A DNA stretch of 11,802 nucleotides from Pseudomonadota bacterium. GTDB taxonomy: Bacteria; Pseudomonadota; Gammaproteobacteria; Steroidobacterales; Steroidobacteraceae. Numbering within the stretch: position 1 is the stretch's first letter; each line of letters opens with the position of its first letter. The translations under genes were made by a program, and so were the position numbers. Below are positions 1 to 7,390 of this stretch, piece by piece. The notes beneath the pieces were generated by a model. That model saw only the letters and a list, made by a program, of their open reading frames with translations, searched no databases and was not told the DNA's origin. The stretch is from the NCBI GenBank assembly GCA_028067895.1, contig JAPTUI010000238.1, positions 1 to 11,802 on the forward strand, read 5' to 3'.

Positions 1-658
1 TCGGATCGGCGGCGCGGACCACCTGGGGCACGGCGTCCGGCGCCTGCGGGGCGCACCAGAGCGTCTCCCAGCCGCGCGCGGCACGGGCCGCCCTCAGGGC
101 GCGCAGACGCGGATCTTCGAGCAGAAACCCGCACAGCGCCACGGGACGCTCATCGCCCAGCGCACCGTCCGCGCCGAGCGCCTCATCGAGCGACCGGGCA
201 CCAAGTGCCGCGACGCGCGCGGCCACGGCGCGCTGCACATCCAGCAGCAATGCAGTTTCACTCTGGGGCGCGCCCCGCAGACCGGTCAGATCGAGACCGA
301 GCTGGGCGAGGAGCCGTCGGGCCCCGAGCAACTCCTCGGCGAGCGCGCCGGGATTGGCGAGCACGAGCGCCTCGATGGCCTCGGCCGTGCACTCGCGCCA
401 CAGCAGCCACTCCTCGGCCGCCCGCAGCAACCGCGGCGGCATCGTCCCGGCGCTCGCCTCGAGCGCGCGGCGCTCGCACTCGCGGCCGAGCCATCCTTCG
501 AGCGGCAGCACGTCGGGACTGGCCCACACCCGCAGGCCTCGCTCGAGCTGCGCCGCCGCATGCGCCAGACGCAGCGCATGCGCGCGCCGTCGGGTCGGCG
601 TCACCAGGGTGCCTCCGGCCTCGATGACGGCCTCGAGATGCGCAGGAACCTTTATCAA
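1..658 (-). CDS. Probable DNA repair protein, RecB/AddB-like nuclease family (5' part only)
   Basis: The frame is open from a TTG at 658 to the window edge (219 codons), so this is the N-terminal part of a longer protein. The opening matches my memory of the TIGR03623 'probable DNA repair protein' family: 'TLVTPTRRRAHALR' at residues 17-30, then 'WASPDVLPLEGWL' at 45-57, then a helical Leu/Ala/Arg-rich region. Family members usually run to 800-900 residues and end in a PD-(D/E)XK nuclease domain; that part would lie outside the window. An in-frame TAA at 668-670 is only three codons upstream of the TTG, and no ATG or GTG precedes the conserved motif, so TTG 658 is the best start. No clear Shine-Dalgarno sequence is visible. 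The gene follows alaA by 59 bases on the same strand. Such genes often sit beside a UvrD/RecB-type helicase, which I would expect further left. The family call rests on the N-terminal motif alone. Confidence 0.72.
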   Translation of the reverse strand, partial: MIKVPAHLEAVIEAGGTLVTPTRRRAHALRLAHAAAQLERGLRVWASPDVLPLEGWLGRECERRALEASAGTMPPRLLRAAEEWLLWRECTAEAIEALVLANPGALAEELLGARRLLAQLGLDLTGLRGAPQSETALLLDVQRAVAARVAALGARSLDEALGADGALGDERPVALCGFLLEDPRLRALRAARAARGWETLWCAPQAPDAVPQVVRAADP

Positions 659-673
659 AACAATGGTTTATCG

Positions 674-701
674 GTTATGTCGAAGGAGCGGCTTTTAACA
701 A
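674..701 (-). promoter_or_regulatory. Possible weak promoter for the DNA repair gene
   Basis: On the minus strand TTGTTA (701-696) and CATAAC (679-674) are separated by 16 bases, each matching four of six sigma-70 consensus bases. They lie in a locally AT-rich patch between alaA and the TTG start at 658. Transcription would begin very near the start codon and leave almost no leader. Read-through from the alaA operon is equally possible. This is pattern matching only. Confidence 0.25.
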
Positions 702-717
702 ATCACTTCAATGCCGT

Positions 718-1986
718 TCATTTGAACCGCGCGCTCGCTGCGACCACGTTGTCCTGCGGCGGCGCCGAGGCATAGCCCTCGAGCAGATCCTCGATCCGTC
801 CGAACACATCGAGCAGCGTCGCGCTGTCAGGAAGCGTAGTGACCCGGAAATGGTTGCGGTACGGCACGTTGAAGCTCACCCCCGGCGCGACCAGCACGTG
901 CTTCTGCTCGAGCAGATCGAGCGCGAAGCGTTGATCGTCGAACCCGGGCAGGCGGTCGGTGTCGACGCCGATGAACGCGTACATCGCGCCCTGCGGCGTG
1001 TTCTTCAGCCGCAGGTAACGGCTGGCACCGACGGCACGCGCAATGGCCGCGCGCGACTCGTACAGCCGTCCGCCGGGACCGATCAGATCGCCGATCGACT
1101 GGTACCCGCCGAGGGCCGTCTGCACCGCCCACTGCGCGAGCACGTTGCTGCACAGGCGCAGCGAGCTCAGCAGATCGATGGCGCTCAGGTACTCGGCCGC
1201 GGCGCGGGTCCGCCCCGAGAACACCGCCCAGCCGACCCGGTAACCGCAGGCGCGATACACTTTGGAGAGTCCGGAGAGCGTGGCGCACAGGGTGTCCTCG
1301 ACCAGCGTGGCCATAGGCACGAACTGCGCCTCGTCATAGACCATCTGGTCGTAGATCTCGTCGCTGAAGACCACGAGCCCGGTGCGCTCGGCGAGCCGCG
1401 CCAGCCGCTCGAGCACCCCGCGCGGATAGACCGCACCGGTGGGGTTGTTCGGATTGATGACGACCAGGGCGCGAGTGCGCGGGGTGATGAGCGCGGCCAC
1501 GTCATCGGGATCGGGTACGAAGCCGTTCTCAGGACGACACGGGTAGTGCACGGCGCGGCCGCCGTTCAGAGTCACCGCGGCGGTCCAGAGCGGGTAGTCC
1601 GGGCTCGGGACCAGCACTTCGTCGCCGTCGTCGAGCAGCGCCCGCAACACCAGGTTGATCAGCTCGCTCACCCCGTTGCCGATGAACACCTCCTCGGCGC
1701 TCACCCCGCTCACGCCGCGCGCTTGCTGCTGCATTACCACCGCTTCGCGCGCCGGGAAGATCCCCTTCTGGTGACAGTAGCCCTCCGCCTCCGAGAGGTT
1801 CTCGATCATCGCCAGGCGCATCGTCTCCGGGGTGCGCAGTCCAAACGCGCCGGGATTGCCGATGTTGAGCGAGAGGATCTCGTAGCCCTGGCGCTCGAGC
1901 TCGTGCGCACGGCGCGCCAGACGGCCGCGGATCTCGTAGCGCACGTGGCGCAGGCTTTCGCTCGGACGAATGACCGGTTCGTTCAT
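718..1986 (-). CDS. alaA: Alanine transaminase AlaA (PLP-dependent class I aminotransferase)
   Basis: A 422-residue fold-type I aminotransferase that interconverts alanine and pyruvate with glutamate/2-oxoglutarate in the cytoplasm. It tracks E. coli AlaA (about 405 residues) through its length: 'LNIGNP' at 40-45, 'IGNGVSELI' at 102-110, 'PSPDYPLWTAAV' at 127-138, 'INPNNPTGAVY' at 177-187, 'SDEIYD' at 208-213 (pyridine-nitrogen aspartate D209), 'SGLSK' with PLP lysine K242, 'TALGGYQSI' at 290-298, and 'HFRVTTLP' with carboxylate-binding R381. The ATG at 1986 overlaps the stop of the upstream ABC ATPase as ATGA. It gives the same N-terminus as AlaA ('VRYEIRGRL'), so the frame's extension up to 2502 is antisense-overlap artefact. 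Translation is probably coupled to the transporter. The last 15 or so residues, after 'EDLLEGYA', are an extra tail. The family call is secure; a related branched substrate preference cannot be excluded. Confidence 0.93.
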   Translation of the reverse strand: MNEPVIRPSESLRHVRYEIRGRLARRAHELERQGYEILSLNIGNPGAFGLRTPETMRLAMIENLSEAEGYCHQKGIFPAREAVVMQQQARGVSGVSAEEVFIGNGVSELINLVLRALLDDGDEVLVPSPDYPLWTAAVTLNGGRAVHYPCRPENGFVPDPDDVAALITPRTRALVVINPNNPTGAVYPRGVLERLARLAERTGLVVFSDEIYDQMVYDEAQFVPMATLVEDTLCATLSGLSKVYRACGYRVGWAVFSGRTRAAAEYLSAIDLLSSLRLCSNVLAQWAVQTALGGYQSIGDLIGPGGRLYESRAAIARAVGASRYLRLKNTPQGAMYAFIGVDTDRLPGFDDQRFALDLLEQKHVLVAPGVSFNVPYRNHFRVTTLPDSATLLDVFGRIEDLLEGYASAPPQDNVVAASARFK

Positions 1987-3827
1987 GCCCACAGCATACC
2001 ATCGGCCCCGCGCTGCCAGTGATGACAGGCCACCCAGTGGCCGGCTCGCGCCTCGGTCCACGGGGGATGCTCCTCGGCGCAGCGCACCGAGGCCCGCGGG
2101 CAGCGGCTGCGGAACGCGCACCCGCCGGGCTTGATCGGCGCCCCGCCCTCGGCCAGGGGCACCGCGCCGAGCCGCCCGGGCTGCACGTCGGGGTCGGCGA
2201 CGGGAACGGCCTCGAGCAGCGCGCGCGTATAGGGGTGCAGCGGCCGGGTGAGCAGCGCCTCGCTCGGACCGAGTTCGGCCATCCTCCCCTGATAGAGCAC
2301 GAGCACGCGCTCGCACAAGCGGCGCACCGCGCTCAGATCGTGGCTGACCAACAGCACGCTCATCCCCTGCTCGCGGCGCAGCGCATCGAGCAGCGCGCCG
2401 ATCTGCCGCTGGGCGCGCACATCGAGCGCCGAGAGTGGCTCGTCGCAGACCAGCAGTCGCGGCGCGAGCATCATCGCGCGGGCGATGCCGACTCGCTGGC
2501 ACTGCCCGCCAGACAGCTCATGCGGCCGGCGGACGGCGAGCGCCGGATCGAGCCCGACGCGCTCGAGCATCGCCGCGACGCGCTCGGCCCGGGCCGCGGC
2601 GTCGAGCGCCCGGTGGTGCACTTCAAGCGGCTCGCCGACCAGCCGCTCGACCGTCAGGTGCGGATCGAGGCTCGCCAGCGGATCCTGGAAAATCAGCTGC
2701 AAGGCACGGCGCAGCGGGCGCAGGCGCCGCTCCGGCAGCGTGCCGACGTCCCGTCCGAGCCACGCGATCCGCCCGTGCGCCGCACCGATCAGGCGCAGCG
2801 CGGCGCGCGTCAGGGTCGATTTGCCACAGCCGGACTCCCCGACCACCGCGAGCGATGCCCCGCCGGCGATCGCGACCGTCACCGCCTCGAGCGCCACGAG
2901 CCCTGGTCGACGCCGCCACGCGCCCGGGCGGCGGTAGTGCACGGTGAGGTCCTCCACCGCGAGCACCGGCGCAGCGGCGCGGCTCGCGCCCGGCACCGCC
3001 GCCGGTATGGCTGGTTCGCGCGTCGCGGCGAGAAGTTCACGCGTGTACGGCTCACGCGGAGTATGGAACACGTGCGCGGCGCTACCGGTCTCGATCACCC
3101 GGCCGTTGCGCATCACCGCGACCCGATCCGCCAGCCCCGCCAGCGCCGCGAAATCGTGCGTCACCAACACCAAGCCGATGCGCCGCTCGCGCTTGATGTG
3201 CGCCAGCAGCGCGAGGATCTGCGCCTGGAGAGTCACGTCGAGCGCGGTCGTGGGCTCATCGAGGATCACCAGCTGCGGATCGCACGAGAGCGCGATGGCG
3301 AGCAGGACCCGCTGGCGCATCCCGCCGGACAGCTCGTACGGATACTGCCGCAGACACCGGGCTGGCTCGCCGAGGCGCACCTGTTCGAGGAGTGCGAGCG
3401 CCCGGGCGCGTGCGGCGCGTGCGCTAAGGCCGGTGTGCCGGCGGATCGGCTCGGTGAGTTGCGTCCCGATGCGCAGGTGCGGCGTCAGCGCGCCCATCGG
3501 GTCTTGGAACACCCACCCGATGCGCCGGCCGCGCAGCGCATCGAGGGTCCGTTCGGAGCCGCCGATGAGATCGGTCGCGCCGAAGCGCGCCGCGCCGCTC
3601 ACCACGGCGGCGGCCGGGGCGAGTCCGAGGGCGGCGAGGAACGTCAGGCTCTTGCCGGCGCCGGACTCCCCGACCACCCCGAGGCACTCCCCGGGGTGCA
3701 CCGCGAGTGTTACCTCGTCGACGACGGGCACGCCCGCGAAGCGCACGCTCAGCGCGTTCAGGGCGAGCAGCGCTGCGACCTCGGCCGCCGGCCGGGGTGC
3801 CTCAGCGCTGCCGGGGATCGAGGACAT
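1983..3827 (-). CDS. Peptide-type ABC importer, fused double ATP-binding protein (DppD-DppF / GsiA / YejF class)
   Basis: A 614-residue protein with two ABC domains in tandem that powers the two permeases encoded just upstream. Domain 1 has Walker A 'GESGAGKS' (53-60), signature 'LSGGMRQR' (166-173) and Walker B 'LVILDEPTTALD' (186-197). Domain 2 has Walker A 'GESGCGKST' (330-338), signature 'LSGGQCQR' (438-445) and Walker B 'LLVCDEPLSALD' (458-469). The C-terminus is the oligopeptide/dipeptide-transporter extension, with cysteines at 570, 576, 583 and 601. Comparable cysteines bind an iron-sulfur cluster in some DppD/OppD proteins; only domain 2 carries the set. Its length is close to GsiA (about 620) and longer than E. 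coli YejF (about 530). I chose ATG 3827 because GGGAG lies about 12 bases upstream; ATG 3839 is possible but abuts GGGAG directly. It overlaps the permease gene by 26 bases and alaA by 4. Substrate unknown. Confidence 0.9.
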   Translation of the reverse strand: MSSIPGSAEAPRPAAEVAALLALNALSVRFAGVPVVDEVTLAVHPGECLGVVGESGAGKSLTFLAALGLAPAAAVVSGAARFGATDLIGGSERTLDALRGRRIGWVFQDPMGALTPHLRIGTQLTEPIRRHTGLSARAARARALALLEQVRLGEPARCLRQYPYELSGGMRQRVLLAIALSCDPQLVILDEPTTALDVTLQAQILALLAHIKRERRIGLVLVTHDFAALAGLADRVAVMRNGRVIETGSAAHVFHTPREPYTRELLAATREPAIPAAVPGASRAAAPVLAVEDLTVHYRRPGAWRRRPGLVALEAVTVAIAGGASLAVVGESGCGKSTLTRAALRLIGAAHGRIAWLGRDVGTLPERRLRPLRRALQLIFQDPLASLDPHLTVERLVGEPLEVHHRALDAAARAERVAAMLERVGLDPALAVRRPHELSGGQCQRVGIARAMMLAPRLLVCDEPLSALDVRAQRQIGALLDALRREQGMSVLLVSHDLSAVRRLCERVLVLYQGRMAELGPSEALLTRPLHPYTRALLEAVPVADPDVQPGRLGAVPLAEGGAPIKPGGCAFRSRCPRASVRCAEEHPPWTEARAGHWVACHHWQRGADGMLWA

Positions 3828-4626
3828 CACGCAGCGCATCTCCCAAGACGTTGAACGCCAGCAGCAGCACGATCAGCACCGTCGCGGGCACCAGCAGCAG
3901 CCACGGGGCGCTCAGCATCTGGCGCGCTCCGGCATTGATCAGGCTGCCGAGACTGGCGCGCGGCGGTTCGACGCCGAGCCCGAGGAAGCTCAAGAAACTC
4001 TCGTACACGATCATCTGCGGCACCATCAGCGTGGCGTACACCGCGACGGTGCCAGCGAGATTCGGCAACACGTGCCGGCGCAGCATCTGGAAGCCGCTCA
4101 AACCGCCGGCGCGCGCCGCTTCCATGAACGCCTGGCGCTTCAGCGAGAGCGTCTGGGCACGCACCACCCGCGCAAGGGTCAGCCAGCCGACCGCGCCGAT
4201 CGCCAGGAGCAGCACGGCGATGTTGCCACGCCCGAACAGCGCCGCGAGAATCAGCACGATGAACAGATACGGCAGCGCGTAGAGCACGTCGACCACGCGC
4301 ATCATCCCCGCATCGAGGCGCCCGCCGACCCAGCCGGCGGCCGCCCCCCAGGCGACCCCGATCAGCACGCTCACCAGCGTGGCGAGCAGCCCGATCACGA
4401 GCGAGAGCCGCAGGCCGCTCAGCGTGCGCACGTACAGGTCGCGGCCAAGCGCATCGGTGCCGAGCCAATGCTCGGCGACAAACCCTGGCGGCACCGCCAG
4501 GTGCCGCCAGTCGATCGTGCGGTAGGAATACGGGCTCGCCGCCGGACCGAACAACGCCAGCAGCACCAGCACCCCGAGCACGAGCACTGCGAGCAGGGCG
4601 CGGCGACGCGGGTCACTCGGGCTCAT
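3802..4626 (-). CDS. Peptide-type ABC importer permease, DppC/OppC family
   Basis: A 274-residue inner-membrane permease, one half of the translocation pore. It has an N-terminal membrane segment ('LLAVLVLGVLVLLALFGP') and then the class hallmark 'HWLGTDALGRDLYVRTLSGLR'-type motif. Several further hydrophobic segments follow, along with the EAA loop that docks on the ATPase ('EAARAGGLSGFQMLRRHVLPN' without its last residue fits the family pattern). It ends in 'FNVLGDALRDVLDPR', a typical DppC/OppC C-terminus. I chose ATG 4626, which gives 'MSPSDPRRR' and a 14-base overlap with the upstream permease; a start at 4653 would lengthen the overlap and add nothing family-like. It is shorter than E. 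coli YejE (about 340) and near the usual DppC/GsiD size (about 300). Family assignment is firm, substrate is not. Confidence 0.9.
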   Translation of the reverse strand: MSPSDPRRRALLAVLVLGVLVLLALFGPAASPYSYRTIDWRHLAVPPGFVAEHWLGTDALGRDLYVRTLSGLRLSLVIGLLATLVSVLIGVAWGAAAGWVGGRLDAGMMRVVDVLYALPYLFIVLILAALFGRGNIAVLLLAIGAVGWLTLARVVRAQTLSLKRQAFMEAARAGGLSGFQMLRRHVLPNLAGTVAVYATLMVPQMIVYESFLSFLGLGVEPPRASLGSLINAGARQMLSAPWLLLVPATVLIVLLLAFNVLGDALRDVLDPRQR

Positions 4627-5542
4627 GGCGCACCCGCGGATCGAGCCAGGCATGCAACAGGTCCGCGCCCAGATTCGCCAGCAGCGTCAGAGTTCCGTAC
4701 ACGAGAACCATGCCCATCACCAGCGTGTAGTCCCGATCGATCGCGCCCATCACCAGGTAGCGTCCCGTACCGGGAAGTTCGAACACGGTCTCGACGACCA
4801 GCGAACCGGTGACCAGGTACGTCGCCGCCGGCCCGAGGTAACTCACCACCGGCACCAGCGCCGGCCGCAGAGCGTGACGCCAGAGCACCCACGCACGTCC
4901 CAGGCCGCGCGCGCGCGCGCTGCGGATGTAGCTCGCGTTGAGCACCTCGAGCAGACCGGCGCGCGTCAGGCGCGCAATCGAGGCAGCGAGCGGCAGGGCC
5001 AGCGTGATCGCCGGCAGCACCAAGTCGCGAGGCGTATCGGGCTGCCAGCCGGCGACCGGCAGCCAGCGCAGCCACAGCCCGAACACGAGCGCCAGCAGCG
5101 GACCGGTGACAAAGCTCGGCAACGCGAGCGTCACGGCCGCCAGCGGCGCGAGCGCGCGGTCGATCAGCCCGCCGCGGCGCAGCACCGCACCGATGCCGAG
5201 CGCAATGCCGCTCAACGCACCGAGCACGAGCGCCGCGGCGCCGAGCTCGGCGCTCACCGGCAGTCCCGCGCCGATCAGAGCGGCCACCGGCTCATCGCGC
5301 AAACTGTAGGAGCGACCGAGATCCCCATGCGCGAGTGCGCGCAGGTAGGCTACGTACTGCACCGGCAGCGGCCGATCGAGTCCGTAGCGCGCACGCAGTT
5401 CGGCGCGGGTGCGCGCCGAGAGCGCCCGGGCCGACGCAAACGGTCCGCCCGGCGCCAGACGGATGACGAAAAACGATACGGTGAGCAGGATCAGCAGGAC
5501 CGGAACGATCCCCGCAATACGGCGCAACGCGTAACCGAGCAT
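4613..5542 (-). CDS. Peptide-type ABC importer permease, DppB/OppB family
   Basis: A 309-residue inner-membrane permease that pairs with the DppC/OppC-type protein downstream. The N-terminus is typical of the family: 'YALRRIAGIVPVLLILLTVS' as first membrane segment, then 'RLAPGGPF' and 'RYGLDRPLPVQYVAYL'. Further hydrophobic segments follow, then an EAA-type loop ('SYIRSARARGLGRAWVLWRH'), then 'FELPGTGRYLVMGAIDRDYTLVMG'-type sequence and a C-terminal 'LLHAWLDPRVR'. Length fits DppB/GsiC (306-339). It is the first gene of the importer-alaA operon and diverges from etfB; the start at 5542 has only a weak ribosome site. No periplasmic substrate-binding protein gene precedes it, which is unusual for this class. 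The EAA-loop codons include a 15-base alternating CG run (4906-4920). Confidence 0.92.
   Translation of the reverse strand: MLGYALRRIAGIVPVLLILLTVSFFVIRLAPGGPFASARALSARTRAELRARYGLDRPLPVQYVAYLRALAHGDLGRSYSLRDEPVAALIGAGLPVSAELGAAALVLGALSGIALGIGAVLRRGGLIDRALAPLAAVTLALPSFVTGPLLALVFGLWLRWLPVAGWQPDTPRDLVLPAITLALPLAASIARLTRAGLLEVLNASYIRSARARGLGRAWVLWRHALRPALVPVVSYLGPAATYLVTGSLVVETVFELPGTGRYLVMGAIDRDYTLVMGMVLVYGTLTLLANLGADLLHAWLDPRVRHEPE
4906..4920. repeat. Alternating CG run (15 bases) inside the DppB/OppB-type permease gene
   Basis: Positions 4906-4920 read as an uninterrupted alternation of C and G. It encodes Ser-Ala-Arg-Ala-Arg in the EAA loop. Such a dinucleotide run could favour Z-form DNA or slippage, and a slip would frameshift the gene. 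It may equally be chance in GC-rich Ala/Arg codons. Confidence 0.5.
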
Positions 5543-5564
5543 GACTCAGTTTAGCGCGATCCTC

Positions 5565-5573
5565 TGCTATATT
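5565..5573 (+). promoter_or_regulatory. Extended -10 promoter element for etfBA
   Basis: TGCTATATT matches the extended -10 pattern TGnTATAAT at eight of nine positions, counting the free n. It lies 31 bases before the etfB start in the 62-base gap between divergent genes. No good -35 hexamer is seen 17 bases upstream, consistent with an extended -10 promoter. An 8-base palindrome, TCTCGAGA (5584-5591), lies just downstream of the expected transcription start. I could not place a convincing promoter for the opposite-strand importer in the same gap. Confidence 0.45.
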
Positions 5574-5604
5574 GACCGGACTCTCTCGAGACGATGGCGA
5601 GATC

Positions 5605-6354
5605 ATGAAACGCATACTGGTCGGCATCAAGCGCGTTGTGGATTACAACGTGCGCATCCGCATCAAACCCGATGGATCGGGCGTGCTCACCGACGGGGTC
5701 AAAATGAGCGTCAACCCCTTCGATGAGATCGCACTCGAAGAGGCGCTGCGGATCAAGGAGCGAGGGGCCGCCGAGGAAGTGGTGGTGGTGACCGTGGGAC
5801 CGGCGGACTGCCAGGCGCAGTTGCGCACCTGCCTCGCCATGGGCGCCGACCGGGCGCTGCATGTGCAGACCGACACTGCGCTCGAGCCACTGGCCACTGC
5901 CGGAGTGCTGCGCGCGCTGATCGAGCGCGAGCAACCCTTCCTGGCGTTGCTTGGCAAGCAGGCCATCGATGATGACAACGGTCAGACCGGGCAGATGCTC
6001 GCGGCACTGTGGGATCGGCCACAGGCCACGTTCGCCTCGAAGATCGAACTCGCCGAGGGCAAGGCCCGGGTCACCCGTGAAGTCGACGCGGGACTCGAGA
6101 CGCTCGAGGTCGACTTGCCGGCGGTCGTGACCGTGGACCTGCGCCTGAACGAACCGCGCTACGTGAAGCTGCCGGACATCATGAAGGCGAAGAAGAAGCC
6201 GCTGGAGACGCTTACGCTGGAGTCCCTCGGCATCACGCCACGCGCGCAGCTGAAGACGCTGCGCCATGAGCCGCCCGCGCAGCGCAGCAAAGGCGTGCGG
6301 GTGAACGATGCCGCCGAGCTGCTCGGTGCGCTGAAGCAGAAAGGACTGCTGTAA
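5605..6354 (+). CDS. etfB: Electron transfer flavoprotein, beta subunit
   Basis: A 249-residue cytoplasmic subunit of ETF. With EtfA it accepts electrons from acyl-CoA and related dehydrogenases and passes them to ETF-quinone oxidoreductase. Family features are 'MKRILVGIKRVVDYNVRIRI' at the N-terminus, 'SVNPFDEIALEEALR' at 35-49, and the AMP-binding stretch 'DDDNGQTGQM' at 122-131. The beta-ETF signature spans about 174-199 and includes 'LRLNEPRYVKLPDIMKAKKK', the loop that recognises partner dehydrogenases. Length matches the classical group I EtfB (about 250). ATG 5605 gives the canonical N-terminus; an in-frame ATG at 5572 would add 11 residues unlike the family and would sit inside the promoter. 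A weak GGCGAG lies a few bases upstream. The stop codon is followed at once by the etfA ATG. Confidence 0.96.
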   Translation: MKRILVGIKRVVDYNVRIRIKPDGSGVLTDGVKMSVNPFDEIALEEALRIKERGAAEEVVVVTVGPADCQAQLRTCLAMGADRALHVQTDTALEPLATAGVLRALIEREQPFLALLGKQAIDDDNGQTGQMLAALWDRPQATFASKIELAEGKARVTREVDAGLETLEVDLPAVVTVDLRLNEPRYVKLPDIMKAKKKPLETLTLESLGITPRAQLKTLRHEPPAQRSKGVRVNDAAELLGALKQKGLL

Positions 6355-7299
6355 ATGAGCCAGAACATCCTCATCATCGCCGAACACGACGGAAACACGC
6401 TCAGCGTGGCGACCGCCAAGTGCGTCGCCTGCGCCGCAACCGTCCCGGACGCCACCCTGACGGTCATCGTATGCGCCGCGGACACCGCCGCCTTAGCCCA
6501 GCAGGCCGCCGCGCTCACCGGCGTCGGCACGGTGCTCACCGTCGAGCACCCCGCGCACGCCCATCCGCTCGCCGCAGCCATCGCCCCGCAGATCGCGGCG
6601 CTCGCCGGACCCTACACGCACGTATTCGGACCCTCGAGCACCTTCGGCAAGGACCTCATGCCACGCATCGCCGCTCTGCTGAAGACGGTGCAGGTGAGCG
6701 ACATCATGGCGGTAGAGAGCGCAACGCGCTTTCGCCGCCCGATCTACGCCGGCAATGCCATCATCACCGTCGAGGTGCTCGACGGCGCCAAGGTGATCGG
6801 CACCGTGCGAACCGCCTCCTTCCAGCCTGCCGCATCCGGCGGCTCGGCCCGCATCGAGGCCGCCGCACCGCTCATCGAACCGCCGAACCATACCCGCTTC
6901 GTGTCGGTCTCCGCCGCTCACAGCGACCGCCCCGACCTACAGACCGCCGCGCGGGTGGTCTCGGGCGGTCGAGCCCTCGGCAGCGCGGAGAACTTCCAGC
7001 TGCTCTACGGGCTCGCCGACACCCTCGGGGCGGCCGTCGGTGCCTCGCGTGCCGCAGTCGATGCCGGCTATGCGCCCAATGAGCTGCAAGTCGGCCAGAC
7101 GGGCAAGATCATCGCCCCGGAGCTGTACATCGCCATCGGAATCTCCGGGGCCATCCAGCACCTGACGGGCATCAAGGACGCCCGCACCATCGTGGCGATC
7201 AACAAGGACCCGGACGCGCCGATCTTCGAGGTTGCGGATTTCGGCCTCGTCGGGGATCTATTCGAAATCGTCCCGCAGCTGCAGAAACTGCTCGGCTGA
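6355..7299 (+). CDS. etfA: Electron transfer flavoprotein, alpha subunit
   Basis: A 314-residue FAD-binding subunit that pairs with EtfB. The N-terminal half is a nucleotide-binding-like domain ('NILIIAEHDG' at 4-13, 'FGPSSTFGKDLMPRIAALL' at 91-109). The C-terminal half holds the FAD site: 'VVSGGRAL' (201-208), 'GASRAAVDAGY' (229-239), 'QVGQTGKIIAPELYIAIGIS' (245-264), 'GAIQH' (265-269) and 'AINKDPDAPIFEVADFGLVG' (281-300). All motifs expected for a housekeeping group I EtfA are present and the length is normal (310-320). It starts directly after the etfB TAA (TAAATG), implying coupled translation and equal amounts of the two subunits. A strong stem-loop follows 24 bases after the stop. The N-terminal half carries cysteines at 23, 26 and 40, which I do not interpret. 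Confidence 0.96.
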   Translation: MSQNILIIAEHDGNTLSVATAKCVACAATVPDATLTVIVCAADTAALAQQAAALTGVGTVLTVEHPAHAHPLAAAIAPQIAALAGPYTHVFGPSSTFGKDLMPRIAALLKTVQVSDIMAVESATRFRRPIYAGNAIITVEVLDGAKVIGTVRTASFQPAASGGSARIEAAAPLIEPPNHTRFVSVSAAHSDRPDLQTAARVVSGGRALGSAENFQLLYGLADTLGAAVGASRAAVDAGYAPNELQVGQTGKIIAPELYIAIGISGAIQHLTGIKDARTIVAINKDPDAPIFEVADFGLVGDLFEIVPQLQKLLG

Positions 7300-7323
7300 C
7301 GCCGGCCGTCATGGCGCCAACGA

Positions 7324-7358
7324 AAAGGGGGTTCGCTTCGCGGCGAACCCCCTTTGTT
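7324..7358 (+). terminator. Rho-independent terminator, probably bidirectional (etfA / peroxiredoxin)
   Basis: A perfect 13-base inverted repeat (7324-7336 and 7343-7355) flanks the 6-base loop TTCGCG. The lower stem is AAAGGGGG paired with CCCCCTTT, so the transcript on either strand ends the stem in U residues (TTTGTT on plus, TTTTCG on minus). It sits between the convergent ends of etfA (7299) and the peroxiredoxin gene (7391), where a shared terminator is expected. The U tracts are short, but stem strength is high. Confidence 0.88.
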
Positions 7359-7390
7359 CATTGCTGCGCCTTGGGCCGCGGCAAGCGCGC

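Noticed and set aside
1987..2502. N-terminal extension of alaA up to 2502
   Set aside because: AlaA homologues start at the 1986 ATG, and the extension is the ATPase gene read in another frame.
2019..3854. 611-codon open frame on the plus strand opposite the fused ATPase
   Set aside because: It is a mirror of the ATPase codons with Arg/His/Gln-rich composition and no recognisable domain.
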